Made by a program: the position numbers and the translations under genes. A model generated the notes under the pieces. That model made no database searches. It had not been told where the DNA came from and saw nothing but the letters and a program-made list of their open reading frames with translations. 64,000 nt of DNA from Fusibacter sp. 3D3 (GTDB lineage Bacteria > Bacillota > Clostridia > Peptostreptococcales > Acidaminobacteraceae), in NCBI RefSeq assembly GCF_001748365.1, contig NZ_BDHH01000003.1:290303-354302 (forward strand). Reading direction: 5' to 3'. Shown in pieces: positions 9,448 to 16,124 of this stretch. Within the stretch, counting starts at the first letter, position 1, and the number at the start of each line of letters is the position of its first letter.

Positions 9448-9660
9448 TTAAATATAACATACCCCTGAAAAAGCGTCAACCATTATGCTTAATGTGATGA
9501 CGTAATTTATGATTAACGGGATCGGTAGGCAAAGTTGCCTTGCCAATACTTTGTTGGATATTGGACTTTCAAAGTATACGTTAATCAAAAATTGTTCAAT
9601 TGCTATGATCCCTTCATCTAAGGTAATCTTTTTTTCAACTTCTTCTATATAATTGATCAT
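9448..9660 (-). CDS. Small ORF, possibly a truncated winged-helix N-terminus (70 aa)
   Basis: Open frame from ATG at 9660 whose start lies directly after the stop of the 33-codon ORF at 9662-9763. The first 50 residues (IEEVEKKITLDEG, ISNKVLARQLCLPIPLI) resemble, from memory, the N-terminal winged-helix segment of bis-aminopropyl spermidine synthase-type proteins. The frame then ends within the promoter of the B12 riboswitch, so the rest of such a gene is missing. It may be a remnant left when the riboswitch-ABC unit was joined here, or simply a small protein. A comparison of this 70-residue sequence with full-length homologues would decide. Low confidence in function. Confidence 0.35.
   Translation of the reverse strand: MINYIEEVEKKITLDEGIIAIEQFLINVYFESPISNKVLARQLCLPIPLIINYVITLSIMVDAFSGVCYI
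9451..9479 (-). promoter_or_regulatory. Sigma-A-type promoter for the riboswitch and ABC operon
   Basis: Minus strand TTGACG (9474-9479), 17-nt spacer, TATATT (9451-9456). Transcription would start a few bases before the riboswitch P1. The -10 box almost touches the stop codon of the small upstream ORF at 9448-9660, so that ORF's end and the promoter overlap. Confidence 0.75.
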
Positions 9661-9661
9661 T

Positions 9662-9763
9662 CTAGTCACTCTCCATTTTAGCGATTGTATTTTCGGTGAT
9701 CGTTAAGACAGCCTTTTTTCCTTTTGAATACGCAAGGGCGTATTCTCTTTTTACACTTAACAT
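9662..9763 (-). CDS. Small ORF of 33 aa with a strong ribosome-binding site
   Basis: Minus strand ATG at 9763 is preceded by AAGGAGG at ideal spacing, and the ORF ends with TAG directly before the ATG of the ORF at 9448-9660. The product is basic in its first half (SVKREYALAYSKGKKAV) and acidic at its end. No family recognised. The good initiation site and tight coupling to the next ORF are the only support; it could equally be the start of a decayed gene. Confidence 0.35.
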   Translation of the reverse strand: MLSVKREYALAYSKGKKAVLTITENTIAKMESD

Positions 9764-9852
9764 ATTTTTCCTCCTTAAAATTAAATAAAGCCACAGGCTC
9801 AAAGTACACCGGTGGCTTCATAATGACATTTATTATGCTCTATTTATTGCAC

Positions 9853-9874
9853 AAAAAAACCGCGCAAAGCACGG
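9853..9874 (-). terminator. Intrinsic terminator without an obvious gene
   Basis: On the minus strand CCGTGC-TTT-GCGCGG (6-bp stem, one G-U pair) is followed by seven T. No gene is evident upstream of it on that strand between 9875 and 10400, so it may mark the end of a short transcript or of a lost gene. Confidence 0.6.
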
Positions 9875-9933
9875 CGTTAATAGCAAGTAATAGAGATAAT
9901 ATAATCTTAAAATATAATAAAACTTTTTTCAGT

Positions 9934-9995
9934 ATCAAAGCGTATACTCAGTTCGCTTCGCTACCTTCGTAACCCTTGCACAATCCTATCGGATT
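9934..9995 (+). repeat. 62-bp repeat, copy 1
   Basis: ATCAAAGCGTATACTCAG, CGCTTCGCTACCTTCGTAAC and TTGCACAATCCTATCGGATT occur here and, in reverse orientation with few differences, at 24021-24082. It contains the small stem AATCC-TATC-GGATT. Confidence 0.75.
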
Positions 9996-10047
9996 CTCAA
10001 GGGGTTATATTATATGAAAAGACAATTTTTTATCAGATGCGCTACGC

Positions 10048-10158
10048 GTGTTCTTAAACTAAGTGCACTCCAAAAAACTGTATCACAAATAATCCAAATG
10101 GATTGGATGCTTCAAGTCTCTTAGAATGCTTATTAAATTTAATTAGTTAAGAACGCAC
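10048..10158. repeat. Possible 111-bp element with imperfect terminal inverted repeats
   Basis: GTGTTCTTAAACTAA at the left end mirrors TTAGTTAAGAACGCAC at the right end. There is no coding content inside and no second copy was found in the window, so it is only a candidate miniature element. Confidence 0.3.
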
Positions 10159-10399
10159 ACACTCACAAAAATACCTCTTTTCATATACTCATTAAATTAT
10201 ACTGCAACAAGTTTAAGGAAGCAATGTCTAATTCTAAGATATTAAGAGAACCTTAATTAAGGATTAAAATAAATGCAGAGTCTAGGTTAAGGGAAGGACA
10301 AATGCTAAAATAGAGGAGAGGTGTTTTTAAGACTCATAATCAGTAAATGATTATCAGATAATTAAAGGATAAAAACGTATAAAATGGGAGGCTAAAAAA

Positions 10400-10735
10400 A
10401 TGGCTAAATTCGAAAAGACATTAATAGGTGAGTTTGATAAGATTACCACAGATTTACATAAACATATTATGGATAGTGCTGTGAGTATGAATTTGGTAGA
10501 TGAGAGTCATCATGAATTTGGAAATACTAAAGTTATGGTTAGAGCATACGATAAATATTTTATGAGAAATTCCAGCAGAGCAAGTCTGAGTGTTACCGTG
10601 GTGAGTGATGAAGAGGCACTATTTGTTTCAGCTATTGGTTCTGGCGGTGGACAAGGGATATTTTTTAACTTCAATTGGGGTGCAGAAGATGAGCTTGTTG
10701 GAGTCGTGGCAAAATTTTTTAATGATTATAGATAA
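10400..10735 (+). CDS. DUF6054 family protein
   Basis: Small cytoplasmic protein of 111 residues. The whole length fits, from memory, the uncharacterised DUF6054 family found in Clostridia: an N-terminal MAKFEKTLIGEFDKI segment, a central VMVRAYDKYFMRN strand and the conserved FVSAIGSGGGQGIFFNFN motif near residues 75-92. The start is supported by GGGAGG eleven bases upstream. Biochemical role unknown. It stands alone; an A/T-rich inverted repeat follows the stop (about 10732-10770) and may end its transcript. Confidence 0.75.
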   Translation: MAKFEKTLIGEFDKITTDLHKHIMDSAVSMNLVDESHHEFGNTKVMVRAYDKYFMRNSSRASLSVTVVSDEEALFVSAIGSGGGQGIFFNFNWGAEDELVGVVAKFFNDYR

Positions 10736-10775
10736 AAGTTGAAATGATCTTTTTGAACATTCAAACTTTTAATTG

Positions 10776-10807
10776 GAGACATCGAAGAGGGCTCAAATAT
10801 GATTAAA
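10776..10807 (+). repeat. 32-bp direct repeat, copy 1
   Basis: GAGACATCGAAGAGGGCTC followed by AAATATGATTAAA. The copy at 10883-10914 differs at one base. The two copies bracket about 75 bp just upstream of the HAD hydrolase gene. Confidence 0.75.
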
Positions 10808-10882
10808 TAGATTATAAGATTTGAGCCAAAAGACTTGAAGCGGAATGTTCAGCCGCTGAAAGGTGTCAGCGAAAAACGGTTT

Positions 10883-10914
10883 GAGACATCGAAGAGGTCT
10901 CAAATATGATTAAA
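10883..10914 (+). repeat. 32-bp direct repeat, copy 2, with 8-bp stem
   Basis: Second copy of the 32-bp repeat. Here TTTGAGAC and GTCTCAAA form a perfect 8-bp stem around ATCGAAGAG, a possible hairpin in the leader of the hydrolase mRNA, ending about 25 nt before the start codon. Confidence 0.7.
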
Positions 10915-10938
10915 ACAGACATAGGAGGCGTTCGTTCA

Positions 10939-11598
10939 ATGAAATATAGATGTTTAGTCTTAGATCATGATGACACTGTGGTTAAGAGCACACCAACCAT
11001 TCACTATCCTTCATTTATTGAAGCGATGAAGGTGCTGCGTCCCGAAGTAACTCCTTATACACTTGAAGAATTTGTGCGTTATTGTTTTGATCCTGGATTT
11101 GATAACTTGTGCAGAGTTATTCTAAAGTACACAGATGATGAAGTCAAAGGACAACAAGAGATATGGAGGCAGTACACTGGAAGTGTCATACCACAGTTTT
11201 ATGAGGGCTTTTCAGATTTGATTTTAAATTTTAAAGCATCGGGAGGGTATATTTGTGTGGTATCCCATTCTGAAAAAAATCGCATTTTAAGGGATTATCA
11301 AAAGACTTTAAACATAGAACCGGATATGGTTTTCGGATGGGAGTATGAAGCACATCAAAGAAAACCGAATCCCTATCCATTAGAAGCGATTATGAAAAGA
11401 TTTAATCTCAATAAGACTGATTTGCTCATGGTGGACGATTTAAAACCAGGACTCGATATGGCAAGAAGCTGTGGCGTTGACTTTGCATGTGCAGGTTGGT
11501 CGCATATGATACCAAGTATAGAAGCCTATATGAGGCAGAATTCGGATTACTATTTCAAAGAAGTGGAAGCGCTAGTGTCTTTAGTTTTAGAAAAGTGA
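10939..11598 (+). CDS. HAD-superfamily hydrolase (phosphoglycolate-phosphatase-like)
   Basis: Cytoplasmic phosphatase-type enzyme of about 219 residues. Motif I is LDHDDT with the nucleophile Asp9 and acid Asp11; the lysine of motif III is in QRKPNPYP near residue 143 and motif IV is MVDDLKPG near 165. A helical cap lies between residues 20 and 85. I start at ATG 10939 because AGGAGG precedes it at good spacing; an in-frame ATG at 10906 lies within a repeated hairpin and has no such site. Substrate cannot be told from sequence. It is followed by the B12 riboswitch of the cobalt operon but has its own strand unit. Confidence 0.85.
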   Translation: MKYRCLVLDHDDTVVKSTPTIHYPSFIEAMKVLRPEVTPYTLEEFVRYCFDPGFDNLCRVILKYTDDEVKGQQEIWRQYTGSVIPQFYEGFSDLILNFKASGGYICVVSHSEKNRILRDYQKTLNIEPDMVFGWEYEAHQRKPNPYPLEAIMKRFNLNKTDLLMVDDLKPGLDMARSCGVDFACAGWSHMIPSIEAYMRQNSDYYFKEVEALVSLVLEK

Positions 11599-11698
11599 TT
11601 TGTCGCATATAATTCGTATAGATCTACAAGTGCATAGAATTTTTTTATAAATGAACCTGCATTAACATAAGATTAAGATAAAGCAGATAAAAAATGTA

Positions 11699-11727
11699 TT
11701 GTTATTTCTTTAACTTTTCTCTATAAT
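11699..11727 (+). promoter_or_regulatory. Sigma-A-type promoter of the cobalt transport operon
   Basis: TTGTTA (11699-11704), 17-nt spacer, TATAAT (11722-11727), placed about 23 nt before the cobalamin riboswitch. Confidence 0.75.
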
Positions 11728-11749
11728 AGGTAGTGAATTTAATATTTAG

Positions 11750-11910
11750 AATAGGTGCCGTTGATCATAGAATCAACTATTAAAAGGAAAGAGAGTGTAA
11801 GTCTCTCACGGTCCCGCCGCTGTAAAAGAAGAATCTTTTCCAAAATACCACTGGGAAACCGGGAAGGTGGAAAAGGTGATGACGCTTGAGTCAGAAAGCC
11901 TGCCTATTCT
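11750..11910 (+). promoter_or_regulatory. Cobalamin (B12) riboswitch upstream of cbiQOMN
   Basis: Contains AATAGGTGCC at the 5' end pairing with GCCTATT at the 3' end (P1), then AAAAGGAAAGAGAGTGTAAG with TCTCACGGTCCCGCCGCTGTA, and the B12-box region GAGTCAGAAAGCCTGCC. Promoter upstream and an intrinsic terminator (11979-12017) downstream fit transcriptional OFF control by adenosylcobalamin. Confidence 0.93.
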
Positions 11911-11978
11911 GTATCATCAATGACTCTACGGAAGATGGAGGGGATGTTTTATAGTGTAGCTTTATTTTATTGGGTTAC

Positions 11979-12017
11979 AAAACCTCTTGACGTTTGTTTA
12001 AGAGGTTTTTATTTTTG
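11979..12017 (+). terminator. Riboswitch expression-platform terminator
   Basis: AAAACCTCTT and AAGAGGTTTT form a 10-bp stem around an 11-nt loop, followed by a T-rich tract. It sits between the riboswitch and the cbiQ start and is the likely B12-dependent stop. Confidence 0.85.
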
Positions 12018-12066
12018 TCATATTGCAATGCGTAGGGGCGAAAGCACAAGAGAAAGGCATATATTA

Positions 12067-12972
12067 ATGGAGAAAATTGTCGTTATCGGCACAATATTTA
12101 TAATGGTTTCTATTTTATGGAGTGCCGTCAACTGGCGTTTTTTCAATCCAAATCAAGCGGGACATTCTCATAGGTATAAATTTAGACACAACCATGGCGA
12201 AGGTGTTTCAATTGATTATTATGCCTACGCTTCTAAGATTAAGCACTGGAATCCGACTTTTAAAGTTTCTTTTTCGATGATGACGTTGGTACTTTGCATC
12301 GCGCTGGATAATCCGTACGTTTCGATGTTCGTGATTGCGGCGATGGCCTATATAACGATTGTTAAAGGGAAACTACCCTTGCGTGAATACTTAAGAGTGC
12401 TTGCCATTCCAATCACTTTTATTCTGCTCAGTATTGTGGCGATTATCTTTGATTTTTCAAAAGTGCCCACGGGGTTATACGATTTGCCAATCGGTTTTGG
12501 ATATATATTTACTTCAAATGCAATGCTCAAAACAGGTTTATATCTGATGTTAAAGGTCTTTGCGGCAATCAGTGCGCTTCAGATGATGACGCTATCAACA
12601 CCATCATCCGAAATCATATCTGTACTGCGAAAAGCGCATGTGCCAAAGCTCGTGATTGAGCTGATGAATATGATCTATCGGTATATTTTTATTTTATTAG
12701 AAGTTTCAACTAAAATGAAAAATGCGGCGGATTCTAGACTTGGCAATTGCGATTTTAGGACATCTTGTTCAACTTTTGGAAATATAGGCGCAAATCTGCT
12801 TGTCATTTCAATGAAAAAAGCAAATGCCTATTATGATGCGATGGAATCCAGATGTTACGACGGTGATTTTATATTTTATGAAGAAGTAAAGGCCGTTGAT
12901 AAAAAGTTGATTATAAAAGCAGGTGTATTTATGGTGACTTTAATCATCATTTGGCACTATACACATCTGTAA
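12067..12972 (+). CDS. cbiQ: Cobalt ECF transporter transmembrane (T) component CbiQ
   Basis: Energy-coupling membrane subunit of the CbiMNQO cobalt importer, about 301 residues. The CbiQ core starts near residue 45 (IDYYAYASKIKHWNPTFKVSF) and carries the Ala-Arg-type coupling motifs in the C-terminal half (SRLGNC, AMESRCYDGDF). I start at ATG 12067 because the frame further upstream (to 11920) passes through the riboswitch terminator. Odd: about 40 extra N-terminal residues with a predicted membrane helix, then a histidine-rich stretch (HSHRYKFRHNH) before the usual CbiQ start, perhaps metal-binding. First gene of the operon cbiQ-cbiO-cbiM-cbiN; the more common order is M-N-Q-O. Confidence 0.88.
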   Translation: MEKIVVIGTIFIMVSILWSAVNWRFFNPNQAGHSHRYKFRHNHGEGVSIDYYAYASKIKHWNPTFKVSFSMMTLVLCIALDNPYVSMFVIAAMAYITIVKGKLPLREYLRVLAIPITFILLSIVAIIFDFSKVPTGLYDLPIGFGYIFTSNAMLKTGLYLMLKVFAAISALQMMTLSTPSSEIISVLRKAHVPKLVIELMNMIYRYIFILLEVSTKMKNAADSRLGNCDFRTSCSTFGNIGANLLVISMKKANAYYDAMESRCYDGDFIFYEEVKAVDKKLIIKAGVFMVTLIIIWHYTHL

Positions 12973-12981
12973 GGAGTTGTT

Positions 12982-13836
12982 ATGAAGAAAACGATATTAA
13001 AGGTAGAAAATTTACATTATGCCTACTGGAATGGAAAAGTCGCATTAGAGGATGTCAGTGTGGATATACATGAAGGTGAGAAGATTGCAGTTATGGGTTC
13101 TAATGGATCTGGAAAGTCGACGTTCTTTTTAAATATGAATGGCGTCTTTACACCTGAGCACGGGAAAATTACTTACAGAGATACCCTTGTCACGAAGAAG
13201 ACTTTAAAGGAACTTCGAAAAAACATTGGCATTGTCTTTCAGGATGCTGATAATCAGATTGTAACATCTACGGTTAGAGCCGAAGTTGGGTTTGGCCCTA
13301 TGAACTTGAAATTACCGATTGAAGAAGTGCATGAACGCGTGGAGGAAGCCTTAACTTATATGAATATTACAGATTTTAAGGATCGCCCGCCGCATTACCT
13401 CAGTGGCGGTGAGAAAAAGCGCGTGAGTATAGCCAGCATTCTTTCGATGAAGCCGGAAATCATCATATTTGATGAGCCAACAGCAGCGTTGGATCCTTTA
13501 AATGCCAAGATGCTAGAAGAGGTTCTCGCCAAGCTTGGTAGCGAAGGCAAAACGATGCTACTTTCCACGCACGATGTGGATTTGGCGTATAGATGGGCAG
13601 AACGTGTGCTTGTCTTCAACGCCGGTAAAATAATAGCAGATGGTACACCGCTAGAAATTTTTAAAGATCAGCCTATTTTGAAACAGGCAAATCTAAAAAA
13701 GCCGATGTTGCTTGAGCTGTATGAAATGCTCGTACAAAATGAACTCCTAGAAGACACAGCGGTATACCCTAAAACGACTGAAGCGTTTAAAGCGGTGGTT
13801 GAGAACAATGTTATTCTTCTGAGCAATTTAGCTTAG
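12982..13836 (+). CDS. cbiO: Cobalt ECF transporter ATP-binding protein CbiO
   Basis: ATPase of the cobalt importer, 284 residues. Walker A GSNGSGKST at about residues 39-47, Q-loop GIVFQDADNQI near 88 (typical of ECF ATPases), signature LSGGEKKRVSIA near 138, Walker B IIFDEPTAALDP near 160 and switch H in LSTHDVDLA. The C-terminal 50 residues form the dimerisation/regulatory tail of CbiO-type proteins. It starts 9 nt after cbiQ with a GGAG site, so it is co-transcribed under the B12 riboswitch. Confidence 0.92.
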   Translation: MKKTILKVENLHYAYWNGKVALEDVSVDIHEGEKIAVMGSNGSGKSTFFLNMNGVFTPEHGKITYRDTLVTKKTLKELRKNIGIVFQDADNQIVTSTVRAEVGFGPMNLKLPIEEVHERVEEALTYMNITDFKDRPPHYLSGGEKKRVSIASILSMKPEIIIFDEPTAALDPLNAKMLEEVLAKLGSEGKTMLLSTHDVDLAYRWAERVLVFNAGKIIADGTPLEIFKDQPILKQANLKKPMLLELYEMLVQNELLEDTAVYPKTTEAFKAVVENNVILLSNLA

Positions 13837-13873
13837 AACCATATAAAAAAATAGTGAGGGAGGAAAGAAACGA

Positions 13874-14626
13874 ATGAATTTCAGACAGAAAATGATTTTA
13901 ACGGCTTCTATTGCAATGGCATTTGTTTTTGGGATTACACCAGTAACAAATGCAATGCACATTATGGAAGGCTATTTGCCACCGGCATTTTCTATTGCAT
14001 GGGGCGCTATTTGTATCCCGTTTTTAGCAATGGGTTATTTTGCTTTAAAGAAAACGATTGAAAATGATCGCAGATCCATAACGCTTATTGCAATGGCAGG
14101 GGCCTTTATTTTTGTGGTTTCATCATTGAAGATTCCATCGGTAACAGGCAGTTGTTCGCATATGACGGGTACTGGTCTTGGGGCCATTTTACTCGGTGCC
14201 AGCTCTGTGAGTATTTTAGGCATTATCGTTCTTATTTTTCAGGCTGTTTTACTGGCTCATGGAGGCTTAACCACTCTTGGAGCAAATACATTTTCTATGG
14301 CAATTGCAGGTCCGCTCGTGTCTTTTGGACTCTACAAATTGTGTACCAAGCTAAAAGTGAACAAATATGTAAGCGTTTTTTTAGCAGCCTCTTTTGGAGA
14401 TCTATTTACTTATTGTGTAACCAGTTTACAACTGGCACTTGCATACCCTTCACAAGTAGGTGGCGTACAAGTATCAGCGGCAAAATTCCTAGCTGTATTT
14501 GCACCCACACAACTGCCACTTGCAATTATTGAAGGTATTTTAAGCGTTCTCGTTATTATTGGTCTTGAAACGTATGCGGCATCAGAATTAAGAGGTATTG
14601 GCTTCTTAAAGGTAGGTGAGCAGTAA
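13874..14626 (+). CDS. cbiM: Cobalt ECF transporter substrate-binding component CbiM
   Basis: Membrane S-component that binds cobalt, 250 residues. An N-terminal signal-like helix (residues 1-27, ending NA) precedes MHIMEGYLPP. In CbiM/NikM proteins this segment becomes the mature N-terminus and its Met-His pair coordinates the metal. About seven membrane helices follow; GSCSHMTGTGLGA near residue 91 carries a second conserved His. Start supported by GGGAGGAAAG upstream. Its stop overlaps the cbiN start. Cobalt rather than nickel is inferred from the B12 riboswitch. Confidence 0.92.
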   Translation: MNFRQKMILTASIAMAFVFGITPVTNAMHIMEGYLPPAFSIAWGAICIPFLAMGYFALKKTIENDRRSITLIAMAGAFIFVVSSLKIPSVTGSCSHMTGTGLGAILLGASSVSILGIIVLIFQAVLLAHGGLTTLGANTFSMAIAGPLVSFGLYKLCTKLKVNKYVSVFLAASFGDLFTYCVTSLQLALAYPSQVGGVQVSAAKFLAVFAPTQLPLAIIEGILSVLVIIGLETYAASELRGIGFLKVGEQ

Positions 14627-14946
14627 TGAAAAATAAGAAATTGACAGTTGTTATTTTGTTAGTCGTCGCATTATTGATTGCCATCGTCCCATTGTTTGTA
14701 CTTAAAGGGGCTGAATTTGGTGGCTCTGATGACGCGGGAAGTGTGGCGATCTCTGAGATTACAGGTACAGAGTATGAACCTTGGTTTACACCCGTTATGG
14801 AGACTTGGATTCACGGTGAGATTCCTGGCGAGGTTGAAAGCTTATTATTCTGCGTGCAAACGGGTATCGGTGTGGGGATCATGGCCTTTATCATGGGTAG
14901 ATTTGTCGAGCGGACAAAGCAGGAAAAATTGCGCAAAGCTTCATAA
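14626..14946 (+). CDS. cbiN: Cobalt ECF transporter auxiliary component CbiN
   Basis: Small membrane protein, 106 residues, with helices at about residues 6-25 and 78-97 and an extracytoplasmic loop between them (FGGSDDAGSVAISEITG, then YEPWFTP), the standard CbiN layout. It supports metal loading of CbiM. The ATG overlaps the cbiM stop (TAATG). Last gene of the riboswitch-controlled operon; no strong terminator was recognised before the convergent LysR gene. Confidence 0.88.
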   Translation: MKNKKLTVVILLVVALLIAIVPLFVLKGAEFGGSDDAGSVAISEITGTEYEPWFTPVMETWIHGEIPGEVESLLFCVQTGIGVGIMAFIMGRFVERTKQEKLRKAS

Positions 14947-14990
14947 ATGAACCCATAAGAGCCAATGAGCCTCCTAAATCATAATAGACT

Positions 14991-15917
14991 TTAAAGAAAG
15001 CGTTGATCTTCAGTGGATTGACGTTTTTTTAATGTGTAGGCAGTCATAAAATCATAAAATAGTTGAGCTGTTTTTGAGGCACTTTTCGGATTATAGACAC
15101 ACACATGGTAGAGTTCAACGGGAAAGTCTTTTAATTCAATGAGCGTTATGACATCTTCATACCCTTTTATAAAGTGCTTATTTGTAATCGAGACCCCCTT
15201 GTTTCGGAGAATCTTCATATGCTGGCTCGGAATATTATCTACAACTACGAGATTAGGCGTAATATGATGTTTTTTAAAAGCTGCTTCAATGTGTTTTAGC
15301 CCTGTAGGAGAAGTTTGCGTAGAAAAAACAAAAAATATTTCATCTTTGATTTCTTCAGGTCGTACAAAAGGACGATTGGATAGCGGATTATCTTTGGAAA
15401 CAGCAAGGAATAGATCTATTTTATCGATTAAAAATTGATGAAATCCTGTGAGATTTTCTGTTTCAAAATTTGTTGAGAAGCATACATCAAGTTTATTGAC
15501 CTTTTCGTTTAATTCTGAGAAAGGGTAAATATTAAAGTCAATTTTAATATTTGAATACTGATTTTCGAATTCACTAATACATTCAAAAAGTGTGTTTTCA
15601 AAATTAAAGCCATATAGAGCGCCTATGGTTAGTGTAGATTGCTCTGCTTGTATGCTGAGTTTGACATCCTTTATGCTGGTATGAAAAGATGCATATAAAT
15701 CTTTCCATTGACGATAGAGTTGTTCCCCAGCGGGGGTTAGGGTGACGGATTTGCTATTCCGTTTAAAGAGTGTCAACCCGAGTTCCGATTCAAGGTGAAT
15801 AATCCATTTAGTCACAGTGGGTTGAGAAATATAGAGGATCTGAGCCGCCTTGCTAAAGTGCTTGTGTTCAGCAACCGTTAGAAAAATCAGGACTTCTTCA
15901 AAATTGATCTTATACAT
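14991..15917 (-). CDS. LysR-family transcriptional regulator
   Basis: DNA-binding regulator of about 308 residues. The N-terminal winged helix (residues 1-60) has FLTVAEHKHFSKAAQIL and SQPTVTKWIIHLESELG, the recognition region; the effector domain fills residues 90-295. ATG at 15917 is preferred to an upstream TTG at 15935 because the LysR fold begins exactly there and a GGGGGC stretch lies upstream. Divergently transcribed from the oxidoreductase at 16125, which it most likely controls; LysR regulators commonly regulate the divergent neighbour. Effector unknown. Confidence 0.88.
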   Translation of the reverse strand: MYKINFEEVLIFLTVAEHKHFSKAAQILYISQPTVTKWIIHLESELGLTLFKRNSKSVTLTPAGEQLYRQWKDLYASFHTSIKDVKLSIQAEQSTLTIGALYGFNFENTLFECISEFENQYSNIKIDFNIYPFSELNEKVNKLDVCFSTNFETENLTGFHQFLIDKIDLFLAVSKDNPLSNRPFVRPEEIKDEIFFVFSTQTSPTGLKHIEAAFKKHHITPNLVVVDNIPSQHMKILRNKGVSITNKHFIKGYEDVITLIELKDFPVELYHVCVYNPKSASKTAQLFYDFMTAYTLKKRQSTEDQRFL

Positions 15918-16124
15918 AAAAAGTAACGCCCCCAATACATAACACTAAAATGTCTTTTTTTATAGTTTATCATCAAGGATTACGAATTGGAATGATTAAA
16001 TAAAAAAACAGAATTGGACTTTGTTAATTAGATAACAGTACAATAGATTTAAAGAAATGATAATCGTAATGCGCTTCAATCGTGAAGACGGCTCACTGCG
16101 AATTTAAGGAAAAAGGAGTCTATT

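Larger units (their letters stand above)
9764..10399. other. Repeat-bearing intergenic region
   Basis: No convincing gene in 636 bases. It holds an intrinsic terminator (9853-9874), a 62-bp repeat shared with 24021-24082, a cruciform-like pair AACCCTTG/CAAGGGGTT around 9971-10008, an element with imperfect terminal inverted repeats at 10048-10158, and an ATTATC-A-GATAAT palindrome upstream of the DUF6054 gene. A plus-strand frame at 9724-9972 runs through these repeats and is not believed. Confidence 0.6.

Noticed and set aside
9724-9972. Plus-strand open frame of 82 codons
   Set aside because: It runs through a minus-strand terminator, the small-ORF start region and the 62-bp repeat, has no good ribosome-binding site and no family features.
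11920-12066. Longer N-terminus for CbiQ starting at 11920
   Set aside because: The frame crosses the riboswitch 3' end and its terminator; the ATG at 12067 lies downstream of the control region.
16059-16073. Fur box before the oxidoreductase (TGATAAT then GTAATGC)
   Set aside because: Only the left half matches the 7-1-7 pattern; the right half has 3 of 7 matches.
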